From Clostridiales bacterium (GTDB lineage: Bacteria; Bacillota; Clostridia; Oscillospirales; Oscillospiraceae), in NCBI GenBank assembly GCA_020861055.1, contig JAJBTD010000140.1, forward strand, positions 1 through 6,637: a stretch of DNA of 6,637 bases, written 5' to 3'. The notes beneath the pieces were generated by a model. It did no database searches. It was not told the origin of the DNA and saw nothing but the letters and a program-made list of their open reading frames with translations. Each line of letters starts with the position of its first letter. Positions within the stretch are counted from its first letter, which is position 1. This document shows positions 1-5,554 of this stretch, piece by piece. A program made the translations under genes and the position numbers.

Positions 1-1325
1 GCGACGGTGTTCTCTCCCGGGCGGCGGAGGCACATATCCCCCCAGATCTGGCCCCGGTTCCAGTCGTCGGCCTTTTTCTTCACCGTGCGCACCCACAGAT
101 CAGGCAGCCCCATCCCCAGGCGGTAGTCGAAGCCGATGCCCCCATCCTGGATGGGCAGGCACATGCCGGGCATACCGGACATATCCTCGGCGATGGTGAT
201 GGCGTTGGGGTTCACCTGGCGCACCAACTCATTGGCCAGCTGGAGGTAGGTGATGGCCTCCACATGGGTATTCATGGAGAAATACTTGTGGTCGTCGTCA
301 AAGTTGCTCCCCAGTCCGTGGTCGTGGTAGAGCATGGAGGTGACGCCGTCGAAGCGGAATCCGTCAAAGTGGTACTCGGTCATCCAGAATTTCAGGTTGG
401 ACAGCAGGAAGTGGATGACCTCATCCTTGCCGTAGTTGAAGCACTTGGTCCCCCAGGCGGGATGGTCGCCCTTGGCCCCGGCATGGAAGAACTGCCACTC
501 GGTGCCGTCGAACATATTGATGCCCTCGGTGGTGTTCTTAACGGCGTGGGAATGTACCACGTCCAGCAGCACCCGCAGACCCAGCTTGTGGGCCCGGTTC
601 ACCAGGTATTTCAAATCCTCCGGCTTGCCGAACCAGCTGGAGGCGGCGTAGAAGTTGGACACCTGATAGCCGAAGCTGCCGTAATAGGGATGCTCCATGA
701 TGGCCATGAGCTGGACGGTGTTGTAGCCCGCTTTTTTGATCCGGGGCAGCACGTCCCGGGCAAACTCCCGATAGGTGCCGATCCGCTCCTCCTCAGTGGC
801 CATGCCCACATGGGCCTCATAGATGTAGAGGGAATCGGCGGCAGCGGGCTTAAAGTCCTGGTCCGTCCATTCGAAGGTCTTGCGGTCGTCCACCACCTCC
901 GCCTGCCACTCCAGGGTGTCCTTGTTCTGCACCACCCGGCGGGCATACAGGGGGATGTGCCCCGTGCGCTGGAGATTGGCGTCCACGAAGGTCTTGACCT
1001 TACAGCCGTCCCACAGTGCGTCGTCCCCCTCCAGGAACAACTCCCAGTTGCCGTTTTGCAGCCGCTTCATGGGATACTGAGTGATGTTCCAGTTGTTGAA
1101 CTCTCCCGCCAGGTAGAGTTGATAAGCGCTGGGCGCCCACTCCCGATAGACCCAGCCGCCGTCCACATGGTGGATGCCGAAATAATTATATGCGTTGGCA
1201 AATTCAGCCAGCGTGCCGCCGTTGGGAAGCAGGCGGCTCTTCGTCCCATGATAGCAGGCCATACGCAGATCGATGTCGCCCTCAAAGGGCTTCAGCTGCG
1301 GATTCAATTCCAGAATACGATACAA
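1..1325 (-). CDS. glgB: 1,4-alpha-glucan branching enzyme, GH13_8 (eukaryotic-like) type, 3' end cut by window
   Basis: This cytoplasmic enzyme would cut alpha-1,4-glucan chains and reattach them in alpha-1,6 linkage during glycogen synthesis. The 441 visible residues begin with a CBM48-like carbohydrate-binding domain (about residues 50-115, including REWAPSAYQLYLAGEFNNWN), followed by the GH13 barrel. Seen motifs are DVVHSH (255-260, region I), GFRFDGV with the nucleophile Asp326 (region II), and IAEDMSGMP with the acid/base Glu380 (region III). The region IV HD motif would lie beyond the left edge. Blocks such as QLMAIMEHPYYGSFGYQ, MFDGTE and GGIGFDYRLGM resemble human GBE1 far more than Escherichia coli GlgB, which places it in the GH13_8 subfamily. 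The start is a TTG, chosen because AAAGGAGG lies 7 nt upstream and the protein then begins YRILELNPQLKP, as the family does. The first in-frame ATG is codon 22 and has no such site. Family assignment is very secure. That glycogen is the true substrate is inferred. Confidence 0.95.
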   Translation of the reverse strand, partial: MYRILELNPQLKPFEGDIDLRMACYHGTKSRLLPNGGTLAEFANAYNYFGIHHVDGGWVYREWAPSAYQLYLAGEFNNWNITQYPMKRLQNGNWELFLEGDDALWDGCKVKTFVDANLQRTGHIPLYARRVVQNKDTLEWQAEVVDDRKTFEWTDQDFKPAAADSLYIYEAHVGMATEEERIGTYREFARDVLPRIKKAGYNTVQLMAIMEHPYYGSFGYQVSNFYAASSWFGKPEDLKYLVNRAHKLGLRVLLDVVHSHAVKNTTEGINMFDGTEWQFFHAGAKGDHPAWGTKCFNYGKDEVIHFLLSNLKFWMTEYHFDGFRFDGVTSMLYHDHGLGSNFDDDHKYFSMNTHVEAITYLQLANELVRQVNPNAITIAEDMSGMPGMCLPIQDGGIGFDYRLGMGLPDLWVRTVKKKADDWNRGQIWGDMCLRRPGENTV

Positions 1326-1332
1326 ATTGGTT

Positions 1333-1340
1333 CCTCCTTT
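1333..1340 (-). promoter_or_regulatory. Ribosome binding site for the TTG-started glgB
   Basis: Read on the minus strand this is AAAGGAGG, a near-perfect Shine-Dalgarno sequence ending 7 nt before the TTG at 1325. It decides the start, because no ATG lies at a suitable distance in this frame. Confidence 0.85.
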
Positions 1341-1430
1341 GTACGGTGATGTGGCACAGGGCGGGCGCTTCCCGTCCTGACCGGTCATTCAAAGGGTATC
1401 CGGAGAAATGTCTTTTCCCCCTGATTTTGT

Positions 1431-1459
1431 ATTATACACGCTTTTCTCCCGTTTGCCAA
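1431..1459 (-). promoter_or_regulatory. Sigma-A-type promoter for glgB
   Basis: On the minus strand TTGGCA (1459-1454, 5 of 6 to the -35 consensus) is separated by exactly 17 bp from TATAAT (1436-1431, perfect -10). Transcription would start near 1424, giving a leader of about 100 nt before the TTG start. The leader contains a weak CGGG/CCCG hairpin near 1370 but nothing I recognise as a riboswitch. Seen directly from the sequence; activity is inferred. Confidence 0.8.
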
Positions 1460-1464
1460 TCGAC

Positions 1465-1498
1465 AAAACAGCGAATTTGATACCCTGGTCGCTGTTTT
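1465..1498. repeat. Perfect 10-bp inverted repeat upstream of glgB, operator candidate
   Basis: AAAACAGCGA (1465-1474) and TCGCTGTTTT (1489-1498) are exact reverse complements separated by 14 bp. The repeat sits just upstream of the glgB -35 box, between divergently transcribed genes. As RNA it would form a 10-bp stem with a T-tract on one arm, so a weak terminator is possible. No gene reads into it from either side, however, so a protein-binding site is the better guess. Confidence 0.55.
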
Positions 1499-1600
1499 CC
1501 TTGGCCGGATGGCCGTCTTTTTCCGCTGCGGCTTGTTTCCCCTGTTTTCGAATCCGGCGGATAGCAGTTCAGAATCGGGGAAGATTATGATTATATGGAA

Positions 1601-1607
1601 AAGGAGG
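1601..1607 (+). promoter_or_regulatory. Ribosome binding site of the 61-codon gene
   Basis: AAGGAGG lies 8 nt before the ATG at 1616. An in-frame ATG at 1595 is upstream of this site and has none of its own, so the 1616 start is preferred. Confidence 0.8.
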
Positions 1608-1615
1608 ATTCGGTT

Positions 1616-1801
1616 ATGGACGATTTCACACCTCACGATATGCTTCCTGCCGGCCTGGCCATGGCCCTGGCCAACGACCCGGAGGGTCTGGCTTATTTTT
1701 TCTCTCTGCCCCCAAAGGGCCGTCAGGCCCTGGTCGACCGGGCAAGGGAAGCCCGCTCCAAGGATGAAATGCAGGCATTGGTGGCAGCTCTTCGGAGTTA
1801 A
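1616..1801 (+). CDS. Small protein of unknown function, 61 aa
   Basis: I do not recognise a named family. The gene encodes a soluble-looking protein of 61 residues with no signal peptide or membrane segment. It begins MDDFTPHDMLPAGLAMALAN, followed by a segment containing YFFSLPPKGRQALVDRAREA and an Ala-rich, likely helical C-terminus. The part from FSLPPKGRQ to the end looks like two short amphipathic helices, a pattern common in small clostridial proteins without assigned roles. Support for it being real comes from a strong Shine-Dalgarno at good spacing, high GC at third positions like its neighbours, and a rho-independent terminator 12 nt after the stop. It diverges from glgB and converges on sigK. 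I found no convincing promoter; a weak TTCAGA-17-TTATAT pair near 1568-1596 is the best candidate. Confidence 0.75.
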   Translation: MDDFTPHDMLPAGLAMALANDPEGLAYFFSLPPKGRQALVDRAREARSKDEMQALVAALRS

Positions 1802-1812
1802 AGGGCAGTTAT

Positions 1813-1848
1813 CCCGGCCGAAGCGCCAGGCTCCGGCCGGGGCTTTTT
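1813..1848 (+). terminator. Rho-independent terminator of the 61-codon gene
   Basis: CCCGGCCG (1813-1820) pairs exactly with CGGCCGGG (1834-1841). The stem continues past one A-C mismatch with AGC/GCT around a 5-nt loop, and GC plus five T residues follow (1844-1848). The T-tract overlaps the last codon positions of the convergent sigK gene. The hairpin may also help end sigK transcription, but no T-tract follows it on that strand. Confidence 0.85.
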
Positions 1849-2542
1849 ACGGTTCCTGCGGCCCCTCCAGGGCAGCGCGCAGCTTGGCCAGGGCCTGCTT
1901 CTCGATACGGGAGACGTAGGAGCGGGAGATGCCGCACTCCGCCGCCACCTCCCGCTGGGTGCGGGGCGGTCTGCCGTCCAGGCCGTAGCGCTGTACCACC
2001 ACGGTCCGCTCCCGCTGGGTGAGTACTTCGTCCACTGAAGCCCTTACCCGGAGGCAGGCGTCCCGGACGGCCAGATCGTCCAGCATATTATCCTCCACCC
2101 GGATGACATCCATCAGGGAGAGGGCATTGTCGGAGTCGTCGTTCTCCAGGGCTTCCGACAGACTGACCTCCCCCGCCAGCCGCCGGGTCTTGCGTAGATG
2201 CATCAAAATCTCGTTTTCTATACATCGGGCTGCGTAGGTGGCCAGCTTGATCTGCCGTCCCGGCTGGTAGGTATCGACACCCTTGATCAGTCCAATGGTT
2301 CCGATGGAGATCAGGTCGTCAGTATCCCCGGACTGAGCAAAATATTTCTTTGCGATATGGGCCACCAGGCGGAGGTTATGTTCCACCAGCCTGTTTCTGG
2401 CCTCCGCATCCCCTTCCGCCGCCCGGCGGAGGTACTCCCGCTCCTCCGGCTCCTTGAGCGGACGGGGAAACGAGCCAGTGGAGGTCAGCCTCAGGGTAAA
2501 CAGATGCCCCTGAAGCATCAGCATGGTCAAGAGAGACAGCAT
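1847..2542 (-). CDS. sigK: RNA polymerase sporulation sigma factor, SigK family (pro-sigma-K)
   Basis: In sporulating Firmicutes this sigma factor directs late mother-cell transcription, such as coat and cortex maturation genes. The 231-residue protein has a hydrophobic N-terminus (about residues 1-20, MLSLLTMLMLQGHLFTLRLT). This matches the pro-sequence that in Bacillus subtilis tethers pro-sigma-K to membrane until SpoIVFB cleaves it. Region 2 spans about 48-118, with the core-binding block DLISIGTIGLIKGVDTY (76-92) and the -10-recognising block TYAARCIENEILMHLR (102-117). Region 4.2 has the helix-turn-helix TQREVAAECGISRSYVSRIE (195-214). Blocks EHNLRLVAHI and ISRSYVSRIEK are nearly identical to B. 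subtilis SigK. The gene is continuous, with no skin-type element splitting it. AAAGGAG lies 8 nt before the ATG. SigE is the closest paralogue, but the FPRPL junction after the short pro-sequence and the region 4 sequence favour SigK. Confidence 0.93.
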   Translation of the reverse strand: MLSLLTMLMLQGHLFTLRLTSTGSFPRPLKEPEEREYLRRAAEGDAEARNRLVEHNLRLVAHIAKKYFAQSGDTDDLISIGTIGLIKGVDTYQPGRQIKLATYAARCIENEILMHLRKTRRLAGEVSLSEALENDDSDNALSLMDVIRVEDNMLDDLAVRDACLRVRASVDEVLTQRERTVVVQRYGLDGRPPRTQREVAAECGISRSYVSRIEKQALAKLRAALEGPQEP

Positions 2543-2550
2543 AGCCCCAA

Positions 2551-2557
2551 CTCCTTT
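2551..2557 (-). promoter_or_regulatory. Ribosome binding site of sigK
   Basis: On the minus strand this reads AAAGGAG, 8 nt before the ATG at 2542. It supports the start that includes the full hydrophobic pro-sequence. Confidence 0.8.
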
Positions 2558-2642
2558 CTCCCATCAGGATATTCAGGAAGGGGTTGTCTGTTTTCACCGG
2601 ACAGGCAGAAAACAATGCCATTCTCGCCCCTTTCGAATCAAT

Positions 2643-2674
2643 ATAACAGCGAATGATAGCTTTTCTCCTGTTAT
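2643..2674. repeat. Inverted half-sites upstream of sigK
   Basis: ATAACAG (2643-2649) and CTGTTAT (2668-2674) are exact reverse complements 18 bp apart. The AACAG/CTGTT halves recur, 20 bp apart, in the inverted repeat upstream of glgB. They may be a shared operator, or may simply overlap the putative sigK promoter elements. Confidence 0.35.
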
Positions 2675-2676
2675 TT
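2648..2676 (-). promoter_or_regulatory. Possible sigma-E-type promoter of sigK
   Basis: On the minus strand AAATAAC (2676-2670) and CATTCGCT (2655-2648) are 14 bp apart. The second matches 6 of 8 positions of the B. subtilis sigma-E -10 consensus CATACAMT; the first keeps the MATA core of the -35. In B. subtilis sigK is transcribed by sigma-E. The match is partial and no sigma-A-type promoter is clearer, so this is only a candidate. Confidence 0.25.
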
Positions 2677-2811
2677 CTTTTCGAAACGTCGTTCACAAAA
2701 CGTTCTCAATTCTGTTGCAGTTTTTTCAAGCCTTCGACCCTGATCTTTGATATACTAAAGCTGCAAAGAACGAAGGGCCTCTCCCCCCTCCTATATATTC
2801 TTTCAAACACA

Positions 2812-2849
2812 CTGTGCCCGGCAGATGCAATCGCAATTGCCGGGCACAG
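2812..2849 (-). terminator. Strong 12-bp hairpin, possible terminator
   Basis: CTGTGCCCGGCA (2812-2823) and TGCCGGGCACAG (2838-2849) are perfect reverse complements around a 14-nt loop. Neither side has a clean T-tract: on the minus strand TGTGTTTG follows, and on the plus strand ACAACAGTTGAGTTTGTT. It lies 21 nt past the stop of the minus-strand open frame at 2870, so I place it on that strand as a likely terminator. It could instead end a short plus-strand RNA started near 2760. Confidence 0.5.
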
Positions 2850-2869
2850 ACAACAGTTGAGTTTGTTAA

Positions 2870-3217
2870 TTATTTAACGTGTCGTTTTTCCTCTGCTCCT
2901 GACCCTGACAGAGATTCAAAATAATGCCTTCTCTGTTCTGCCGACGTTGAATATGGTCTGTCCAGCAAGATGATACCCCCTTTCTGCCGCCGACGGCTCC
3001 AAAAGGGATAGCACACCAGACTACGCAGGCCAAGGTCGTGTGCCAAGGGGACGCCGTCTTCTTTGTAAATTCCAGCTAACGGGGTTGCACTTCTTTGGAA
3101 TCCCGCAGTTTTCGGGGAAGTGGTCCAATCACGGCAAATCTGCTTTTCTGATTTTTCTCGTCCTCTATGGTGAATGTGGAGAACATCAGATTGGAATGCT
3201 GCCTGTGCGAAATATTT
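2870..3217 (-). pseudogene. Possible gene remnant, open frame of 115 codons without ATG
   Basis: Between an upstream stop (3218-3220) and a TAA (2870-2872) the minus strand stays open for 115 codons but contains no ATG. Internal TTG and GTG codons lack ribosome binding sites. The C-terminal half reads like a protein, for example GIYKEDGVPLAHDLGLRSL and GGIILLDRPYSTSAEQ, and a strong hairpin follows the stop. I do not recognise a family. The N-terminal side is low in hydrophobic order and may be non-coding. A truncated 3' end of a gene left at the edge of the cas island is one explanation; a chance open frame is the other. Confidence 0.3.
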
Positions 3218-3256
3218 TTAGTTAAGCTATACAAATTGTTTGCTGGTCCTTTATAA

Positions 3257-3270
3257 CCAAAATCGGTGAA
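3257..3270 (+). repeat. Direct repeat copy 1, upstream of the cas promoter
   Basis: CCAAAATCGGTGAA occurs here, ending 6 nt before the cas -35 box, and again exactly at 6298-6311 inside cas8c. Similarity extends to the left with TTTATAA here and TTTAAG there (one gap, one mismatch). Confidence 0.5.
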
Positions 3271-3276
3271 AATCTC

Positions 3277-3288
3277 TTTACAAGTAAA
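3277..3288. promoter_or_regulatory. Palindrome over the cas -35 box, operator candidate
   Basis: TTTACAAGTAAA consists of 5-bp perfect inverted arms (TTTAC/GTAAA) around AA, and its left half is the -35 hexamer. A protein bound here would block RNA polymerase. The short arms mean chance is possible. Confidence 0.4.
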
Positions 3289-3305
3289 ATTGACCCTGCT
3301 ATACT
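3277..3305 (+). promoter_or_regulatory. Sigma-A-type promoter of the cas operon
   Basis: TTTACA (3277-3282, 5 of 6 to consensus) is followed after exactly 17 bp by TATACT (3300-3305, 5 of 6). Transcription would start near 3312, leaving a leader of only about 20 nt before cas3. It is the only well-formed promoter before the cas genes and would serve cas3, cas5, cas8c and probably the rest of the operon. Confidence 0.75.
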
Positions 3306-3313
3306 GGAGCAGA

Positions 3314-3323
3314 AAGAAGGTGA
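3314..3323 (+). promoter_or_regulatory. Ribosome binding site of cas3
   Basis: AAGAAGGTGA matches 9 of 10 bases of the full anti-16S complement AAGGAGGTGA and ends 10 nt before the ATG at 3334. The core GAAGG is slightly far from the start (13 nt), but no better in-frame start exists. Confidence 0.65.
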
Positions 3324-3333
3324 CATTTGCAAA

Positions 3334-5538
3334 ATGACTTATTACGCACGCAGCGCTAATGCCACCGGTCAAAAAGAAACCGTCACCCACCATCTGACCC
3401 GCGCCGGGGAACTGTGCGCCCAATTCCTTAGTCCTTTGGGATATGAGGATTGGGGGAAGTCCCTCGGTGAAACCCACGATTTTGGAAAACTATCCCTGCG
3501 TTTTGATTTGGTGCTGAAACGCCAGAAGACCGGCGTTAATCACGCCCTGCCGGGGGCTGTGTTGCTGACTTCTATGTACGCTTCCCGTCCCAACACTGCA
3601 CATCTGTTGGTTGCCGCCGTGGCCAGCCACCACAGTTGCCTTCAGGGCTATGACCGCTACGAATCTACACTGAAAGCCGTCCGCAACGGTACAGGGAAAA
3701 ATCTGGACGCGGAAAACCGGGAGTACTCTCTATTTGGCCCGGAGGAATATCAGCAGGCTATATCAGAGTGGCGTAAGGATTTTGCCAGGCGGCGGCTCGC
3801 TCCGGCTCCGTCCTTTCAAGGGGAGGAGGACGCTCTGCTGAGCAAAATGCTCTTCCAGCGGTTTCTGTTTTCCGCCCTGGTGGACGCAGACTGGAGTTCC
3901 AGCGCTGAGCACTTTGAACCGGACTACCTGGCCCAACACACCGGACCGGCCCTGGACCCGGAAACCGCCCTCCAGCGCCTGCTGGACATACGCCGGGAGA
4001 AACAGCAATGCTCCACCGCTTCCCCTACCCTGAATCGCATGAGGGACGAACTGTTCGATGCCTGCCTTGCCGCGGGCGATGAGGCACCTGGCCTGTTCAC
4101 CCTCACCGCCCCCACCGGTCTGGGAAAGACCCTGGCGCTCCTGGCCTTTGCCCTCCGGCACTGTCAGCATTGGGGCAAGCGGCGGGTCGTTCTCGTCCTG
4201 CCCTACCTGACCCTCATTGAGCAAAACTGCCGGGATTACCGGGCGGTTATCCCGGAACTGCTGGAGCTGCACAGCAACGTCCACTGGACGGAAGCGGAGC
4301 AGCTGCTCGCCCAGCGGTGGGACGCTCCCTGCATCGTCACAACCAACGTCAGCTTTTTTGAGCCTCTGTTCTCCGCCCATCCGGGGCAGTGCCGCCATCT
4401 GCACCAGCTGGCAGACAGCGTCATCGTACTGGACGAGGCCCAGTCCCTCCCACCGCGCCTGCTGAACGCCACCCTGCGGACGGTCAAACTGCTGTGTGAC
4501 CACTACGGCTGTACCGTGCTGTTCTCCACCGCCACCCAGCCATCCTTTCAACACCGGTCCGGGTTGAACTGGCAACCCAGGGAGATCGCTCCCGACCCAC
4601 CTGCCCTCTTTGCCGCCACCCGGCGAGTCACCTGGCATTGGCGGCTCAAAGAGCCGATCTCCCTGAGCGACCTGTCGGAGGAGCTGAGCGGCTTCTCCCA
4701 GGTCTGCGTCATCGTCAATCTGCGGCGTCACGCCCGGAGCATCTTGCAATCTCTTTGCCAGCTGTGCCCGGTCGAAGAGGTGTTTTATCTCTCCACCGAC
4801 CTGTGCCCTGCCCACCGAAGCGATGTCCTGGGCGAGGTGCGCAGACGGCTGAGAGAAGGTCTCCCCTGCCGCCTGGTGGCGACTCAATGCGTGGAGGCCG
4901 GCGTTGATCTGGATTTCCCTGTTCTTTACCGGGCGTTGGCCCCGTTGGATTCCCTCATTCAGGCTGCCGGGCGGTGTAACCGCAACGGCGACAGCCCCGC
5001 AGGGCAAATGACAGTCTTTCTGCCAGACGAAGAACGGCTGTACCCCACGGAATACTACGGACGCGGAGCGCAGGCCGTGATCGACTTGCTCAGCCGCCAC
5101 GAGATCGACTGCAACGACCCCACTCACATCGACGAATACTATCAGCTGCTCTATCAAAACGACAGAGGCGACAAAAAGGAGCTGCGGGAAGCCATTCAAA
5201 GGGAGGATTATCCCGAAACCGAAAAACAGTACCAGATCATCGACCAGGCTGGCGTGCAGGTCATCGTCCCCTACACCGGGCAGCTGGAACTGTATAAGGA
5301 AATTTGCCGCCAGCTGGACCGGGATGGGTTGACCGGTCGAATCCTCCAGATGGCAAAGGAACTGACCGTCTCTTGCTATGACGAAAAAGCGGTACGGAAA
5401 AACTGCGTCCCGCTGTTTCATCGCTCTTATGAGGCCGGTCAGGAGGTCCCCACAAAGTACTACTTACTGGGCATCCCCGATTTTTACAGCGAAAAGCAGG
5501 GACTTCACTTTGAAGAACTGTTTAACGGAATCTATTAG
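3334..5538 (+). CDS. cas3: CRISPR-associated nuclease-helicase Cas3 (type I-C-like)
   Basis: Cas3 is recruited by target-bound Cascade, unwinds the DNA and degrades it with its HD nuclease. The protein has 734 residues, normal for an I-C Cas3 with HD and helicase fused. The N-terminal HD domain (about 1-200) shows candidate metal ligands His19/His20, the HD pair His48-Asp49 in THDFGK, His70, His99-His100 in ASHH, and Asp184 in VDADW. The superfamily 2 helicase follows: Walker A APTGLGKT (259-266), Walker B VLDEAQ (DEAQ at 367-370), motif III FSTATQ (397-402), and motif VI QAAGRCNRNG (543-552) with Arg547 and Arg550. A C-terminal accessory domain (about 590-734) follows. All core motifs appear intact, so it is probably active. 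It is the first gene of the operon; cas5 starts 16 nt after its stop. Its opening TYYARSANATGQKETV-THHL resembles other I-C Cas3 proteins. Confidence 0.95.
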   Translation: MTYYARSANATGQKETVTHHLTRAGELCAQFLSPLGYEDWGKSLGETHDFGKLSLRFDLVLKRQKTGVNHALPGAVLLTSMYASRPNTAHLLVAAVASHHSCLQGYDRYESTLKAVRNGTGKNLDAENREYSLFGPEEYQQAISEWRKDFARRRLAPAPSFQGEEDALLSKMLFQRFLFSALVDADWSSSAEHFEPDYLAQHTGPALDPETALQRLLDIRREKQQCSTASPTLNRMRDELFDACLAAGDEAPGLFTLTAPTGLGKTLALLAFALRHCQHWGKRRVVLVLPYLTLIEQNCRDYRAVIPELLELHSNVHWTEAEQLLAQRWDAPCIVTTNVSFFEPLFSAHPGQCRHLHQLADSVIVLDEAQSLPPRLLNATLRTVKLLCDHYGCTVLFSTATQPSFQHRSGLNWQPREIAPDPPALFAATRRVTWHWRLKEPISLSDLSEELSGFSQVCVIVNLRRHARSILQSLCQLCPVEEVFYLSTDLCPAHRSDVLGEVRRRLREGLPCRLVATQCVEAGVDLDFPVLYRALAPLDSLIQAAGRCNRNGDSPAGQMTVFLPDEERLYPTEYYGRGAQAVIDLLSRHEIDCNDPTHIDEYYQLLYQNDRGDKKELREAIQREDYPETEKQYQIIDQAGVQVIVPYTGQLELYKEICRQLDRDGLTGRILQMAKELTVSCYDEKAVRKNCVPLFHRSYEAGQEVPTKYYLLGIPDFYSEKQGLHFEELFNGIY

Positions 5539-5554
5539 GAAGGAAGGGAACGCC

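Larger units (their letters stand above)
2543..3333. other. Long intergenic region between sigK and the cas operon
   Basis: About 790 bp with no confident gene. From left to right it holds the sigK leader and upstream sites (2543-2676); a stretch with an extended -10-like sequence, TTGATATACT (2747-2756), lacking a matching -35; a strong hairpin (2812-2849); a minus-strand open frame without ATG (2870-3217); and the cas promoter (3277-3305). Base composition is more AT-rich than in the flanking genes. I see no tRNA, CRISPR repeats, or insertion-sequence ends here. It is probably the junction between conserved chromosome and a horizontally acquired defence locus. Confidence 0.6.

Noticed and set aside
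264..1349. 361-codon open frame on the plus strand
   Set aside because: It lies antisense to the branching-enzyme gene, whose minus-strand translation has clear GH13 motifs. The plus-strand product is low-complexity Val/Gly/His-rich, as expected from the reverse of GC-biased codons.
1385..1636. 83-codon minus-strand frame upstream of glgB
   Set aside because: It spans the glgB promoter and inverted repeat, has no ribosome binding site, and its Arg/Lys-rich product has no recognisable pattern.
2376..2696. 106-codon minus-strand frame overlapping the sigK start
   Set aside because: It overlaps sigK in another frame, has only a GTG start and no good ribosome binding site; its second half is a shadow of sigK.
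3040..3225. 61-codon plus-strand open frame before cas3
   Set aside because: No ribosome binding site, no recognisable protein pattern, and it competes with an opposite-strand open frame. Not supported as a gene.
3291..3305. TTGACC with TATACT as the cas promoter
   Set aside because: TTGACC (3291-3296 region) is only a few bases from TATACT, far too close for a -35/-10 pair. TTTACA at 3277 gives the correct 17-bp spacing.
2543..3333. CRISPR array or degenerate repeats near cas3
   Set aside because: I looked for regularly spaced 30-37-bp repeats and for the GC-rich stem with GAAA(T/C) end typical of I-C repeats; none are present.
3763..5421. 552-codon open frame on the minus strand
   Set aside because: It is antisense to cas3, which has complete HD and helicase motifs. 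The long frame is a by-product of the GC-rich third positions and has no recognisable motif.
5378..5554. Longer start of cas5 inside cas3
   Set aside because: Similarity to Cas5c/d begins at MRTTTPAVITVWGDF, and a Shine-Dalgarno-like site precedes the ATG at 5555. The upstream codons are just the cas3 sequence in another frame.
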